Assembly: GCA_963733905.1 (NCBI GenBank)
Contig: CAVTEU010000006.1
Coordinates: 248,001 to 312,000 of the forward strand
Source of the DNA: DATADW01 sp963733905
GTDB lineage: Bacteria; Actinomycetota; Acidimicrobiia; Spongiisociales; DATADW01
Direction: 5' to 3'
Length of the DNA: 64,000 nt
The notes under the pieces were generated by a model. The model made no database searches. It saw only the letters and a program-made list of their open reading frames with translations, and was not told the origin of the DNA. Numbering within the stretch: the first letter of the stretch is position 1; each line of letters opens with the position of its first letter. Below, piece by piece: positions 10,241 through 20,607 of the stretch. The position numbers and the translations under genes were made by a program.

Positions 10241-11261
10241 CTACAGATGGGGGAGCACGTCGCCGGCGAGGCGTCCGACCACCTCCCACTGCTGTTCTCG
10301 GCTCATGGTGGGGAAATAGGAGCGGGCGACGAAGTCGATGGGCACCCCGGCGGCTTTCTCCAGTTCTCCGAGCCGCTGGACGATCTGCTCTCCGGTGCCG
10401 ATGAGTGCTCGCCGCCCCAGCCGCTCGGCTTGCGCCGGGTCAAACGGGGGCGGAACCGCCGGCCCGCCGGGGCGACTCGCCGACTCGCCCATGTCGCGGT
10501 ACTTCCAGGTCATGGCGTGGAGGTGGGGGACAAGCTCCTCGAGACCCCGCTCCGGGTCGTCGCTGACGTAGAGGCTGGAGTACCAGGACCAGCGGAACTC
10601 TGCGGGGTCCCGGCCCACCCTCTCCATCTCCTCCCGGCCGACCCTCACCTGCTCGAGGAAGCTGTCGAGCGGGGCGTTCGAGAAGAAGCCGTCGGCAAGA
10701 CGAGCGGCACGCCGCACGCCGGCTTCGGCACCGGCCCCGATGTACACGGGCACCGGGATGGTGGGAACGGGCCGGATGGCGACCGGGGGCAATTCGTAAA
10801 CCGTCCCTTCGATGATGGAAGGGCTCCCCGCTCCAGGCACTGTTGAGGATCGAGAGGACCTCGTCCATCGCCGCCCCGCGGCGGTGGATGTCAGCGCCGA
10901 AGGCGTCGAACTCGATCTCCGACCATCCCAGCCCTAGGCCGAGGAGCAGCCGGTTGCGGCTGATCAGGGCGACGGTGGCCGCATCCTCGGCAAGCCGGAG
11001 CGGATGGTGCAGCGGTGCCAGCACCACTCCGGTCCCGATGAGGATCCGCTCGGTTCGAGCCGCCATCGCCGCCGAGGTGACCAGCAACGAGGGCATGTAT
11101 CCGTCGTCCACGAAGTGGTGCTCGGTGGTCCACACCGATCTGAACCCGAGGCGTTCCAACTCGACCACCAGGTCGAGCGCCTCGGCGTACCGGTCTTCCC
11201 ATCCGCGCTCGTCGCCGGCGACGGTCTGACAGCTGATCAGCCCGAAACCGAGCCCGCTCAC
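10241..11261 (-). CDS. LLM-class flavin-dependent oxidoreductase
   Basis: Luciferase-like monooxygenase fold (TIM barrel binding FMN or F420). It starts at 11261 with GFGLISCQTVAGDERGWEDR. Family hallmarks are SVWTTEHHFVDDGYMPS, ILIGTGVVLAPLHHPLRLAED and the substrate-side segment RLLLGLGLGWSEIEFDAFG. A frame change near 10830 leads into PVPVYIGAGAEAGVRRAARLADGFF, the phosphate-binding end of the barrel, and on to the stop at 10241. About 340 residues in total, normal for the family. It overlaps the ACT-domain gene by 4 bases (ATGA), so the two are co-translated. Substrate unknown. Confidence 0.82.
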
Positions 11262-11638
11262 CCGGCGAGACCGCTGCGGGCTGCTGCCATCTCGTCGACG
11301 GCGATGGCGAGCTCCAGCCCTTCGGCGTGCGACTTGAGCACGTAGAGCGCCTCGATGTTGACCCCGCTGTCGGCCAGACGCCGGGTCAGCCCGGCGAGCG
11401 ACCCTGGGATATTGGGGAGGACCGTGGTGAGCACCTCTCGCTCCTCGCTCACCAACCCGGCCTCCTCGAGCACCCTCGCCGCCACTGCGGCGTCGTCGAC
11501 GATCATCCGCACGTGGCCGTCCTCTGAGTAGCCAAAGGCGGCCAGCGCCTCGACGTGGACGCCTGCGGCGTCGAGCCGCTCGGTCAGCGCCGCCAACATC
11601 CCCGGCCGGTTGGCCAGCCGAATGGTGAACTCGGTCAC
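11258..11638 (-). CDS. tandem ACT-domain protein
   Basis: 126 residues made of two ACT folds: residues 1-60 (FTIRLANRPGMLAALTERLDAAGVHVEAL) and 65-125 (LTTVLPNIPGSLAGLTRRLADSGVNIEALY). ACT domains bind amino acids or other small ligands and regulate partner enzymes; there is no catalytic domain here. It is intact and coupled by a 4-base overlap to the flavin monooxygenase downstream, so it may sense a metabolite for that pathway (inference). It lies 39 bases after the Thr-stalk gene. Confidence 0.85.
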   Translation of the reverse strand: MTEFTIRLANRPGMLAALTERLDAAGVHVEALAAFGYSEDGHVRMIVDDAAVAARVLEEAGLVSEEREVLTTVLPNIPGSLAGLTRRLADSGVNIEALYVLKSHAEGLELAIAVDEMAAARSGLAG

Positions 11639-11677
11639 GCCTCGGAGCCTACGCCGACCTGCGGAGGTGCGGCTCGC

Positions 11678-12682
11678 TCATTCGGTGCAGTTGACCGCGC
11701 TCCTCATCGACTCGATCACGTCGGTCGCCGCTTCGCCGGTGAGCGACCCCAGGATCGCCTCGGGCGGGTCGTCGATCTGGAATGCCCAGCCGTCGGCCGC
11801 CTGGTCGAACCCGATGATGACCCGATCGCCGTAGGCGTCCTCCAGCTCGGTTCGGCTGCTCCCCAGTCCGATGCCCTCCTCGGTCACCAGCCCCATGTCG
11901 GCCGAGGGGTCGAAAAAGGAGGCGAGCTGGTAGGCGAAGAAGTGAGGGTCGTCATCCTCCCAGTCGGTTTCACCGTCGGTGAACAGCGCCCATAGGGTCT
12001 GCCAGCGGACGCCCCTGACCACGGTGCCCGGGCAGGTGCCGAATTGGGAGTCCGAGCTACCGACCCATCCGGTGTCTTCGTCCGGATCGCCCAGCGCGCC
12101 GGTCAGGGCGTCGATCGCCGCTTCGGGATCGTCCCCGAACTCGGCGACATCGAGCCCGTCTCCCTCGAGGACCACCTCCGAGCCGGGGATCGTGGTGGCC
12201 ACCGTTGTCGAAGTGGTCGACGTCGTCGTGCTCGTCGTGGTGCTCGTGGTCGATGTGGTTGTCGTGCTGCTGGTGGTTGACGAGGTGGTGCTCGATGACG
12301 TGGTGGGTGTCGTGGTCGTGGTATGCTGGTCGTGGGTCGATGTTGTCGGCGCGGTTGTCGTGCTCGACGATGTCGTCGCCTCGACGGTGGTGGAGGGCGC
12401 CGTGCTGCCGGCGGAGAAGAGGGTGGTGGGTGTTGGGTCATCGTCGCCGGTCAGGGCCACGATCCCGACGATGGCGAAGACCACCACCGCCACCGCCCCC
12501 AGACCGATGAGCACATTGCGCTGCCAACGAGGCATCCCCTCCGGTTGCTCGTCGGGCGGCTCGCCGTCGGGTGGAAGGATGGGCGGTTCGCCACCACTCC
12601 CGTCGCCCGGGGGAGCAGTGGGTGGTTCCCCTGTCTGGTCGATGGGTGGCGGTTCGTCGGGAGGAAATGGCGGCTGGGTCAC
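11678..12682 (-). CDS. single-pass membrane protein with Pro-rich head, Thr/Ser stalk and external domain
   Basis: 334 residues, unrecognised family. In order: a Pro/Asp-rich cytoplasmic head (residues 1-50), one membrane helix (VLIGLGAVAVVVFAIVGIVALT, about 54-76), and a low-complexity Thr/Ser stalk (about 80-165). A folded C-terminal domain of about 160 residues follows, with two Cys (FGTCPGT and VNCTE) that could form a disulfide outside the cell. It contains a phrase typical of small extracytoplasmic domains (EEGIGLGSSRTELEDAYGD). The start is GTG 12682, overlapping the stop of the Cys-rich 58-residue gene by 4 bases. It is likely displayed on the cell surface. Confidence 0.75.
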   Translation of the reverse strand: MTQPPFPPDEPPPIDQTGEPPTAPPGDGSGGEPPILPPDGEPPDEQPEGMPRWQRNVLIGLGAVAVVVFAIVGIVALTGDDDPTPTTLFSAGSTAPSTTVEATTSSSTTTAPTTSTHDQHTTTTTPTTSSSTTSSTTSSTTTTSTTSTTTSTTTSTTSTTVATTIPGSEVVLEGDGLDVAEFGDDPEAAIDALTGALGDPDEDTGWVGSSDSQFGTCPGTVVRGVRWQTLWALFTDGETDWEDDDPHFFAYQLASFFDPSADMGLVTEEGIGLGSSRTELEDAYGDRVIIGFDQAADGWAFQIDDPPEAILGSLTGEAATDVIESMRSAVNCTE

Positions 12683-12855
12683 CGCGGCTCCTCGGGACCG
12701 GGCCTCAGCTCCGCCACCGCCGTCGGGCAGGTCCCGGCGGTGTCGCCGTCACAGCATTCGGCTTGGTTGACTCCACGCATCGGGCACGTTGTCGCAATGC
12801 ATGCAGCGTGTCCATGCAGATAGGCGAGCGGTCGGCGGCACCAGGCACAGTTCAT
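12679..12855 (-). CDS. 58-residue Cys-rich zinc-binding-like protein
   Basis: Runs from ATG at 12855 to TGA at 12679. The protein starts MNCAWCRRPLAYLHGHAAC and continues ATTCPMRGVNQAECCDGDT, ending in TCPTAV and an acidic tail. Seven Cys and two His in 45 residues, arranged CxxC...HxHxxC...C...CC...C, suggest a metal site. Its TGA overlaps the GTG of the Thr-stalk membrane gene (GTGA), which argues strongly that it is translated. I do not know a function. The spacing resembles small zinc ribbons of actinobacteria, but this is not a classified match. Confidence 0.65.
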   Translation of the reverse strand: MNCAWCRRPLAYLHGHAACIATTCPMRGVNQAECCDGDTAGTCPTAVAELRPGPEEPR

Positions 12856-12932
12856 GTCGAGAGCTTTGTAGTCGGTGCCTGGGTGCTCGGTCGAGAACCG
12901 TCGCAGCTGGATCGTGCTCGATGAGCCGACTC

Positions 12933-12966
12933 CTCACCCGATCCAGGATGGCCCGGACCGGGTGAG
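12933..12966 (-). terminator. terminator-like hairpin downstream of the surface-protein gene
   Basis: CTCACCCGATCC (12933-12944) and GGACCGGGTGAG (12955-12966) pair over 12 positions with one mismatch and a 10-base loop. It lies 10 bases beyond the stop of the giant minus-strand surface-protein gene and before the Cys-rich gene. No clear U-run follows, so termination might be Rho-assisted. Confidence 0.55.
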
Positions 12967-12976
12967 AGAGCCTCGT

Positions 12977-15900
12977 TCAGCTAGACGACAATCGTCTCCG
13001 GTTCCTCACCAGGATCAGGGCCCCGACCGCTGCCAGCAGGGCAGCCAGAGCCATCCAGATGGGGGCGACACCCGTCGCCGGTAGTTCGTCGATCACCTCG
13101 ACCTCGGCTTCGTCGTCGGCTGACACGTCCGGCCCGATCGGGATTCCCCCTCGGGTCGGTCGGGGTGCCGGTAACGGTCACCACGTTGACGGTGTCCTCC
13201 TCGACGGTGGTGGTGCAGGTGAATATCCAGGTCTCGACGGTCGACGTGTACTCGAAGACCGGGGTGGCATCGATATCAGCATCGAGCAGCCCGTTGTTGT
13301 TGACGTCGCCAGACACGTAGGAAACCGGCGAGCACGTGTCGTCGGTGATGCTCCCGCGCACTCCGGCCAGTGGCACGTCCCCTGTGTTGGTCACCGCATA
13401 CGTGTAGGTGACGCTGCCACCGGGCTGCACCTGGAATGGCTCCACGGTCTTCACCACTTCGAGGCTCGGGTTGTAGGGGATCGCCCCGGCAACACCGGTG
13501 TCGGTCGGCTTACCGCCACCGGGGTCGGTCCCGGTGACCGTGGCAGTGTTCACAGTGGCTCTGTCGATCGGCATCGAGCACGTGTAGGTCCACGTCTCGC
13601 CCACTTGGAGGACGTCGTCGCCGTTGGTGTCGCCGCCGACGAAGGTGATACCGGTGCACGTGTCGTCGGTGATCGTGATGTCGGAGAGCGGCGCCGGCCC
13701 CGGGTTGGTCACGGTGAGGGTGAACGTGGTGTTCGCACCCTGCGGCACCAATTCCGGGGCAGCCGTCTTCTCCAGGTTGATGGCGGAGTCGAACACGGTG
13801 ACCTCTGCGTCATCCTCATCGGTGACGACCTCACCGGTCGGGTCGGACGCTTCGATCACCGCAGTGTTGACCGTGTCCGCCTGCATCACCTTGGAGCACT
13901 CCCAGGTCCACGCCTCACCCGGGGCCATGGCGCCGTCCCCTTCGGGGTCGCCACCGATGAACTCGAGCGGGCTGCACTGGTCGTCGGTGATCCCCAGCGG
14001 CACGAGTGAGATGTCGCCGGTGTTGGTGGCGACGAAGGTGAAAGTGACTCGGTGTCCCCACCCGCACCAGGTCCTCGGAAGCGGTCTTCACCAGTTCGAT
14101 TCCGGCGGTGAAGACGTCGACTTGGCTGTGTCCTCGTCGGTCACCGGTGTCCTCTCTTCGCCGGCGATGACCGGGTTGCCCGACACCGTGGCGGTGTTGA
14201 CCGTGTCCTCGTTGAGGGTCGCCGTGCAGGTGAAGGTCCAGAGTTCGAGCGGGTCGAGCAGGTCATCCCCATTGGTGTCACCATCGACGAACGTCACCGG
14301 CGAGCAGAAGTCGTCGGTCACGCCGTCGGCGACGTTGGCCAGCGGGGCCATCGCCGGTGTTGGTGACCTCGTAGGTGTAGGTGACGTCGGTCCCCGCCGG
14401 CACCAGGTCGTCGCTCGCCGTCTTCACGATGTTGATCCCGGCGGGCAGCGGGATGACGACCGCATCGTCTTCCCTGGTGATCGGTCCCAGCGGGCCCACC
14501 ATGCGTGGCCGGTAGACGGTGTTGAGCGTCGCCTCGGTGATGACCGTCGTGCACTCGTAGGTCCACTGCCTCGCCGGGGTCGAGGATCTGATCGTCGTTT
14601 CCGACTGTCACTGACGAATTCCACCGGTGCACAGGAGTCGTCGGTGACTGCGGTCTCCCTGGTCACGCCTTCTGGTGGTTCCAGTGGATCGGAGTCTCGC
14701 CTGGGCTGCTCACCACATACGTGTAGGTGACCTCGTCGCCCACGGCACACGAAGTCGGCCGACGCCGTCTTGTCGAGGTTCATGTCGTCGTGCACGACGT
14801 CGACCGCGGCGTTGGCGGGGTCGTCCACGTCGTCGCCGATCGACGGGGTGCCTGTCACGGTCGCCAGGTTGGTCGTGTCGTCATCGATGGCGACGGTGCA
14901 GGTGTAGATCCAGGTCTCGTCGAGGTCGAGGATCCCGTCGCCGTTGTGTCGCCGCTGTCGAGGACCGGCACGCACCCTGGGTTGGAGTCATCCAGGGTGA
15001 TGTCGCTGAGCGGGTCGTTGCCCAGGTTGGTGACGGTGAACGTGTAGGTGACGTCGGTCACCTGGAGCGACCATGTTCAGCCGAGGCCTCCTTCTCCAGG
15101 TTGATGGCCGGGGTGATGATCTCGACCACCTCGGTCGTCCTCGTCGTCGACCTCGTTCCCCGCCGGGTCGACGCCGACGACGAAGGCGGTGTTCTCCACG
15201 AGGATCTCTTCCTGTGGAGAGCCCCGCCTGCGAGGATCCGGGTGCACTGGTATGTCCCATTCCTCGTCGAGGTCGAGCTTGCCGTCGTCGTTGTCGTCGC
15301 CGCCGACGAACTCGATCTCAGAGCAGTTGCTGTCGTCGCCCTCGGAGAGGACCAGCGGGGTGTTGCCGGTGTTGGTGACCATCCCCGTGTAGGTGACCGT
15401 CGGTCCCACCATCGTCACCGCGGACGATCGTCTTCACTGGCAGTTTTTACCAGGTTGATCCCAGGCTGGTAGTCGAAGTTGTTGTAGAGGGTGCAGGTGA
15501 CGATGTCCTCCGGGCCCATCGGGACTTCCAAGGGCTCCGACGCGTCGGGGTAGTCGATGAACTCGGCGTCACCGTCGGGCGGCAGGATCTCACAGGAAGC
15601 GGGTCCTCCGACGAAGTCGTCTTCGAGCTCCTCGGTGATCACCGCATTTGAGTTCTGGTTGGGTGGATCCGGCTCCCACTGGAAGTTGGCGAAGCCATTC
15701 GGATTGGTGTCCACGGTCTGCGGGACCAACCGGCGCGCCTGCCGGCTGGATCCATCTGTAGTCGCCAGTCCACCCCTGGGTCGACCGTGATCGACCAGTC
15801 CTTCGCCGGGGACGTAGTTGGTGGAGTCGGCGGTCTGGACGAACTTGCGCACCGCCAGCGACGGCGAGCACAGCTCGGTCACGACACCCCTGAGCAGTGC

Positions 15901-16797
15901 TTTCAGGTCCCCGAAGTCCTGGACCACGGCGACGTCGACGTCGTTGATGCTGTCGACATCGCCGATATCCTCGTCTGTCACTACCTGCGGCCCGGCGATC
16001 CGCTCGAGCCGGTCGACGCTGGCCGGCTGAGTCACGGCTGCACCGACCCCGACCGCCAGGATCCGGGAGCCGCTCGGTTCTTGATCGTCGGTTCTGACGT
16101 CGCTCGACGGCACGATCGACGGAAGGGCCCGCGCCGTCTGCCCCTGAAGGTGTTGAAGGCGACGGTCGTGCCTGGCGGATTGAAGGCGTCGCCCGTCTGG
16201 TTGAGGTCGATGGCGGTCGGGTCGCCGTCGGTCACGAAGACGACCAACTCGCCCGGATCGTCGTTGCGCTCGATCGAGCGCCGAGTCCCAGTTGGTCCAT
16301 TGGGTCGTTGCCGTTGTCGAGGCTGCCGAAGTTGCCGGTGCTCGACAGGGGGCCACTCCCGTCGTACTGGCGGGCCGCCGGTGGCGGGGGCGGTGACCGG
16401 CGGCCGCGGGTTGTAGTAGGCGGCGATGGCGTTGGCGTGGACTCCGCCCGGGGCCATCGACGCCGTGGTCACCAAGCTCCGGCCCCGCCGTCTGGCGGGA
16501 GAACGTCCCGAAGTCGATCACCCGCGCCGTCGAGCCGGTGTCCTTGACCGCGTCGAGGAATGCCTCGGCGGCATCGCGGACCAGCTCGACCGCGTTGGAG
16601 CTCTGGATCGAGCCCGAGGCGTCGAGCACCAGGGTGACGGGGAGACCGCACTGCTCGGTGATTTGTGGGTTGGTCGCCGAGGTGGCGTCTGCAACGGGAT
16701 GACCGGAGACGGCGGGGCCGCGGCCGCTGGGCCGAGAAGGCTGAGGAAGAGACCGGACGTGGTCAGCAGGACCAAACGCAAAGCGACGCATCTTCAC
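12977..16797 (-). CDS. giant cell-wall-anchored protein: vWA domain, about seven DUF11 repeats, LPATG sorting signal
   Basis: Restored length is about 1270 residues. The GTG start at 16797 follows GGGGAGG. A signal peptide (VLLTTSGLFLSLLGPAAAA) is read in a shifted frame. A von Willebrand factor A domain follows, with MIDAS motif LVLDASGSI. About seven DUF11-type beta-sandwich repeats run from 15470 to 13120. Each begins like NLEKTAAPELVPQG and contains VTYTYxVTNTGD and an acidic loop such as GDTNGDDVLQVGE, which looks calcium-binding. The C-terminus at 13084-12977 is DELPATG, a hydrophobic helix and RNRRR, a complete LPXTG sortase signal. There are many frame changes (at least ten), more than in any other gene here; repeats may worsen assembly. 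Probable adhesin or surface fibre. Confidence 0.78.
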
Positions 16798-16843
16798 GGC
16801 CGTGGGCTCCTCCCCTTAAGGACGTGCGATCAACAAGATCAAG

Positions 16844-17269
16844 CTAGTCGTTGTTTTTACGGTTGTGTACCCGAAACACTACGCGGTAGGCACCACCGAT
16901 GTGGACCGGGCCAAAGGTCCTGCTGTCCGCAAGCGTGACCGAACGGGCGTCGCTGAGCGCGAAAACATGTCCGAGCGGTATGTCCCAGCATCCATTTGGA
17001 GCAGTCGGACCGTTTCCCCACGGGTCTTCGAGGAGATCGCCGTCGACGGATATCGATCCATCGGCGATCTCGAGATGCTCGCCGGGCAGTCCGACGGCCC
17101 GCTTTACCAGCCAGAAGCCCCTGCGGTGGGGATGCTCGAATACGGCGATGTCGCCGCGTCGAAACCTTCTCGAGGAAATGCCGAACAGCGAATCCCCCGG
17201 TCGCAGACCAGGCGCCATCGATTCCTCGGCCACCACGAAGCGGCGCGGGAGCAGGTTGAAGAGCGCCAC
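16844..17269 (-). CDS. sodX: nickel-SOD maturation protease, S26 signal-peptidase family
   Basis: Removes the leader of Ni-superoxide dismutase so that His1 becomes the free N-terminus and nickel ligand. 141 residues. The catalytic Ser lies in VAEESMAPGLRPGD and the general-base Lys in FWLVKRAVGLPGEHLEI, the S26 serine-lysine dyad. The fold ends with GHVFALSDA and DSRTFGPV, matching signal-peptidase boxes D and E. It has little or no N-terminal membrane anchor. The GTG start at 17269 is chosen because it begins directly before LLPRRFVVAEESM. It is divergent from sodN across 44 bases, a typical pairing. Confidence 0.9.
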   Translation of the reverse strand: MALFNLLPRRFVVAEESMAPGLRPGDSLFGISSRRFRRGDIAVFEHPHRRGFWLVKRAVGLPGEHLEIADGSISVDGDLLEDPWGNGPTAPNGCWDIPLGHVFALSDARSVTLADSRTFGPVHIGGAYRVVFRVHNRKNND

Positions 17270-17313
17270 CCGCCGAGTATGGTCGGAAGGTATCGGTTGG
17301 AAAGGAGCCAGAA

Positions 17314-17730
17314 TTGGGCAGGTTCTTCAACCCAACGGTCGCCCACGCTCACTGCGACCTGATGTGCGGGGTCTACGACCCGGCGCAGGCAAAGATCGAG
17401 GCGACTTCGGTGCTCAAAGCGTGCACCAAAGCGGCGGACTCAGACGATCCGGTGTTCAAGGATCGGGCCATCCTCATAAAGGAGGAACGGGCCGACCTGG
17501 TCAAGCACCATCTTTCGGTGCTTTGGACCGACTTCTTCAAGCCTCATCATCTCGAGCAGCATCCTGACCTCCACGACCTTTTCTGGAAGGCGATCAAGAA
17601 GGCCAGTGAGGCGAAGAAGACGATGGATGCTTCGGTCGCCGAGGAGCTGATCGATCTGATCGACCAGATCGCAGTCATCTTCTGGCAGACCGACGAGTCG
17701 AAGGACGCCGGGGTCTACCCACCTTCCTGA
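17314..17730 (+). CDS. sodN: nickel superoxide dismutase
   Basis: Dismutes superoxide to oxygen and peroxide; active as a hexamer after leader removal. The TTG start at 17314 is preceded by AAAGGAG. A 12-residue leader (MGRFFNPTVAHA) is followed by the nickel hook HCDLMCGVYDP, with ligands His1, Cys2 and Cys6 of the mature chain. The four-helix body (AQAKIEATSVLKAC, HHLSVLWTDFFKPHHLE) is full length at 138 residues. Position 5 of the hook is Met (codon atg), where the family motif HCxxPCxxY has Pro. The gene is intact. Its last 16 bases overlap the convergent metG end. Confidence 0.93.
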   Translation: MGRFFNPTVAHAHCDLMCGVYDPAQAKIEATSVLKACTKAADSDDPVFKDRAILIKEERADLVKHHLSVLWTDFFKPHHLEQHPDLHDLFWKAIKKASEAKKTMDASVAEELIDLIDQIAVIFWQTDESKDAGVYPPS

Positions 17731-19375
17731 CCGTCATCGAGTTCACCCTCCACCTTGCGGAACAGCGGCTCGGGGACCCCGAGCCGCTGCCCGGGTCCGA
17801 TCGGCACCCGGCGCCAGTCCATCAGCGGGCCTTGGCCAAGGATGTCACCCAAGGTCTCGGTGGAGAAGGGCAGGTAGGGGGCGAAGGCGGTTCTCAGGCC
17901 GCTGATCGCCTGGAGCGCCACGAACAAGGTGGTTGCGGTGCGGTCCGGGTCGTCCTTGGCCGTCTTCCATGGCTCGGTGGCGTTGAGATAGACATTGACC
18001 GCGGCGGCCGCCTCCATGGCGGCGCGCAACCCGGCGCGCAGTTCGACGGCCTCGATCAGCGCCGCCTCATCGGCCAGCGCCTGGTCGATGCGTTCCAGCA
18101 GTGCGGTATCAGCAGTCGTCGAGGTCGGATGGCGTCGGTACCACGCCCTCGAAGTGGCGGTGGACCAGGCTGAGCACCCGGTTGACCAGGTTCCCCCACG
18201 TCGCCACCAGCTCATCGTTGATCCGGCGGACGATCTCCTCGTCGCTCAGGTCGGTGTCGCTCTGCTCGGGGAGCACCGAGGCGATGGCGTAGCGGATGGC
18301 GTCGGGTTGGAGCCGCTCGGCGTACCAGCCGATGGAGCGGCCCACTCCCATCGACTTCGATGCCTTGGATCCGCGGAAGGTGATGTACTGGTTGGCTGGG
18401 ACGTCCGTCGGTAGGTCGAGCTCCTCGTACCCGATCAGCATGGCCGGCCAGACCACGGCGTGGAAGACCACGTTGTCTTTCCCGATGAAGTAGTAGGACT
18501 CGGCCGCGGGATCCTCCCACCAGGCGCGCCAAGCCTCGGGGTCGCCGGTCCGCTGAGCCCATTCCTTGGCGGCCGAGAGGTAGCCGATCACCGCCTCGAA
18601 CCAGACGTAGATCCGCTTGCCCGGCCCGAGCGTGTCCGCCTCGGGCGGGATAGGTATCCCCCAATCGAGGTCGCGGGTGATCGCCCGGTCGATGCAGCCC
18701 CTCTTCGACGAACCCGATCGCCATGTTCTGGACATGCTTGCGCCAGCCCCGCCGGCTCTTCAGCCACTCCAGCAATCGATCTGCCAGCTTGGGGAGGAGC
18801 AGGAAGTAGTGCTCGGTCTCCCTGGGGACCGGGGTGGCGCCGGTGAGCCTGCTCCTCGGCCCGATCAATTGGTCGGGGTCGAGGGTCCGCCCGCAGTTGT
18901 CGCACTGGTCACCCCGCGCCGGGTCGTACCCGCAATGGGGGCAAGTCCCTTCGACGTAACGGTCGGGGAGGAACCGCTCGGCCTCGGGGTCGTAGAACTG
19001 GATGCTCGTCTTCGGGGCGATGTAGCCGCCCTCCCGCAGCGTGCGGAAGACGTCCCAGGTGACCTCACGGTGGTTCTCGGTCATGGTGGTCGTGAAGAGG
19101 TCGAACGAGATCCCCAGACTCTCCCAGTAGCCAAGGATTTCGGGGTGGTATCGGTCGACGACTTCCCGAGGTGTGGTGCTCTCCTGGTCGGCTTTGACCG
19201 TTATCGGGGTGCCGTGGGCGTCGGAGCCGGACACCATGAGCACCCGGTTGCCCGCTAGGCGGTGGTAGCGGGCGAAGATGTCGGGCGGCAGGTAGGCGCC
19301 TCCGAGGTGCCCGAGGTGGAGCGAGCCGCTGGCATAGGGCCAGGCGACGGCGACCAGGATGTGGCGCGGTGGCAT
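17715..19375 (-). CDS. metG: methionyl-tRNA synthetase
   Basis: Charges tRNA-Met. The ATG start at 19375 begins MPPRHILVAVAWPYASG. The class-I HIGH-type motif is LHLGHLGG, and the KMSKS-type motif is KASKSMG near 18350. The zinc knuckle CPHCGYDPARGDQCDNCGR identifies the MetG1-like zinc-containing subclass. The anticodon-binding helices end near TEPWKTAKDD. There are frame changes near 18705 and 18115. About 555 residues and no C-terminal tRNA-binding (EMAP/Trbp111) extension, which is normal for many actinobacterial enzymes. The stop overlaps the convergent sodN by 16 bases. Confidence 0.93.
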
Positions 19376-19416
19376 GGCCCGAGGGTACCGCCGTGCCCGA
19401 TATCGCCCGCCGGATA

Positions 19417-20577
19417 TCAGCCGTTGGAGAGCTTGCCCAGCCTCTCGACGGCCTCGGTCAGCGTCGCCTCGTCCTTGCAGAAGGCAAACCTGACCAGCCC
19501 CGAGCCGTCTGCCGGGTCGTGGTAGAAGACGCTCGGAGGGATGGCGACCACACCGGCCCGCTCCACCATGCTGCCGGCAGAACTCGCGGTCGTCGGCATC
19601 GGACAGCGCCCGATACCCCGCCATCGTGAAGTAGGTGCCCTCGGTGGGGTGGACCTCGAACCCCGCCGCGCTCAGCCCTGCCGCCAGGAGGTCGCGTTTT
19701 GCCCGGTAGCTCGTCCCTCATCTCGTCGTAGAACGACGTCTGGAGCGTCGAGGGCGGCCACCGCGCCGTGCTGCACCGGTGTCGGGGTGGTGAAGGTGAG
19801 GAATTGGTGTGCGGCCCTGACAGCCTTGGTGAGATCTGACGGGCCGATCGCCCAGCCCACCTTCCACCCGGTGAGCGAGAAGGTCTTGCCCAGCGAGGAC
19901 AGTGTGAGCGTGCGGTCCCACATCCCTTCGCGCCCGGCCAGCCGCAGGTGGGGGCGCTCGAACACCATCTCCTCGTAGACCTCGTCGGTGATGGCGATGG
20001 CGTCGTGCTCGACGCACAGCCGGGCGATGGCGTCCAGCTCGTCGGCGGTGAATACCCGGCCGGTTGGGTTGTGCGGCGTGTTGACCAGGATGGCCTTGGT
20101 CCGGGGTGAGAACGCCGCCGCCAGCTCATCGGGGTCGAGAGCGAACCCGGGTGGGCGCAGGGTGACGAACCGTGGAATGGCGCCTGCCAGCGCCAAGTCA
20201 GCCGGGTATGCGTCATAGAAGGGCTCGATCACCACGACTTCGTCGCCCGGCTCGATCAGCCCGAGCATGGCTGACGCCAGCGCCTCGGTGCATCCCGTGG
20301 TGACCGTGACCTCGCTATCGGGGTCGATCTCCCGCCCGAGCCGCGGCCCATAGCGGCGAGCGATCGCCCGGCGTAGCTCGGGGATCCCGTGGCTGGGCGG
20401 GTACTGGTCGTTGCCCGTCGCCATCGAGGCGATCGCAGCCCGCTTGGCCAAATCGGCCCCGTCCCAGTTGGGGAATCCCTGACCGAGGTTGATGGCGCCC
20501 ACCTCGGCCGCAAGCGCCGACATCTCGGTGAAGATGGTCACACCGAAGGGCCGGAGACGGCGGGCGACTGGCGTCAC
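19417..20577 (-). CDS. PLP-dependent aminotransferase, class I/II (Rv0858c-like)
   Basis: Fold-type I aminotransferase. The N-terminus MTPVARRLRPFGVTIFTEMS and the segment GAINLGQGFPNWDG are characteristic of the KAT/YbdL/Rv0858c group. The internal aldimine Lys lies in TLTLSSLGKTFSLTGWKVGW, the cofactor ring contact in VNTPHNPTGRVF and ITDEVYEEMVF. The last quarter (about 19740-19570) has several frame changes, then recovers with AGVVAIPPSVFYHDP and FAFCKDEATLTEA to the stop at 19417. It might act on succinyl-diaminopimelate, kynurenine or methionine-derived keto acids. A second DapC-like gene at 48672 sits with dapD/dapE and is the better DapC candidate. Confidence 0.85.
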
Positions 20578-20607
20578 CGCGCCGAGATTACGACGGGGCG
20601 CCTCGGG

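Noticed and set aside
12749..12937. A 62-residue minus-strand reading frame starting MRSRLIEHDPAATV
   Set aside because: It is out of frame with the better 58-residue Cys-rich gene on the same strand, which has a coupled stop and conserved-looking Cys spacing.
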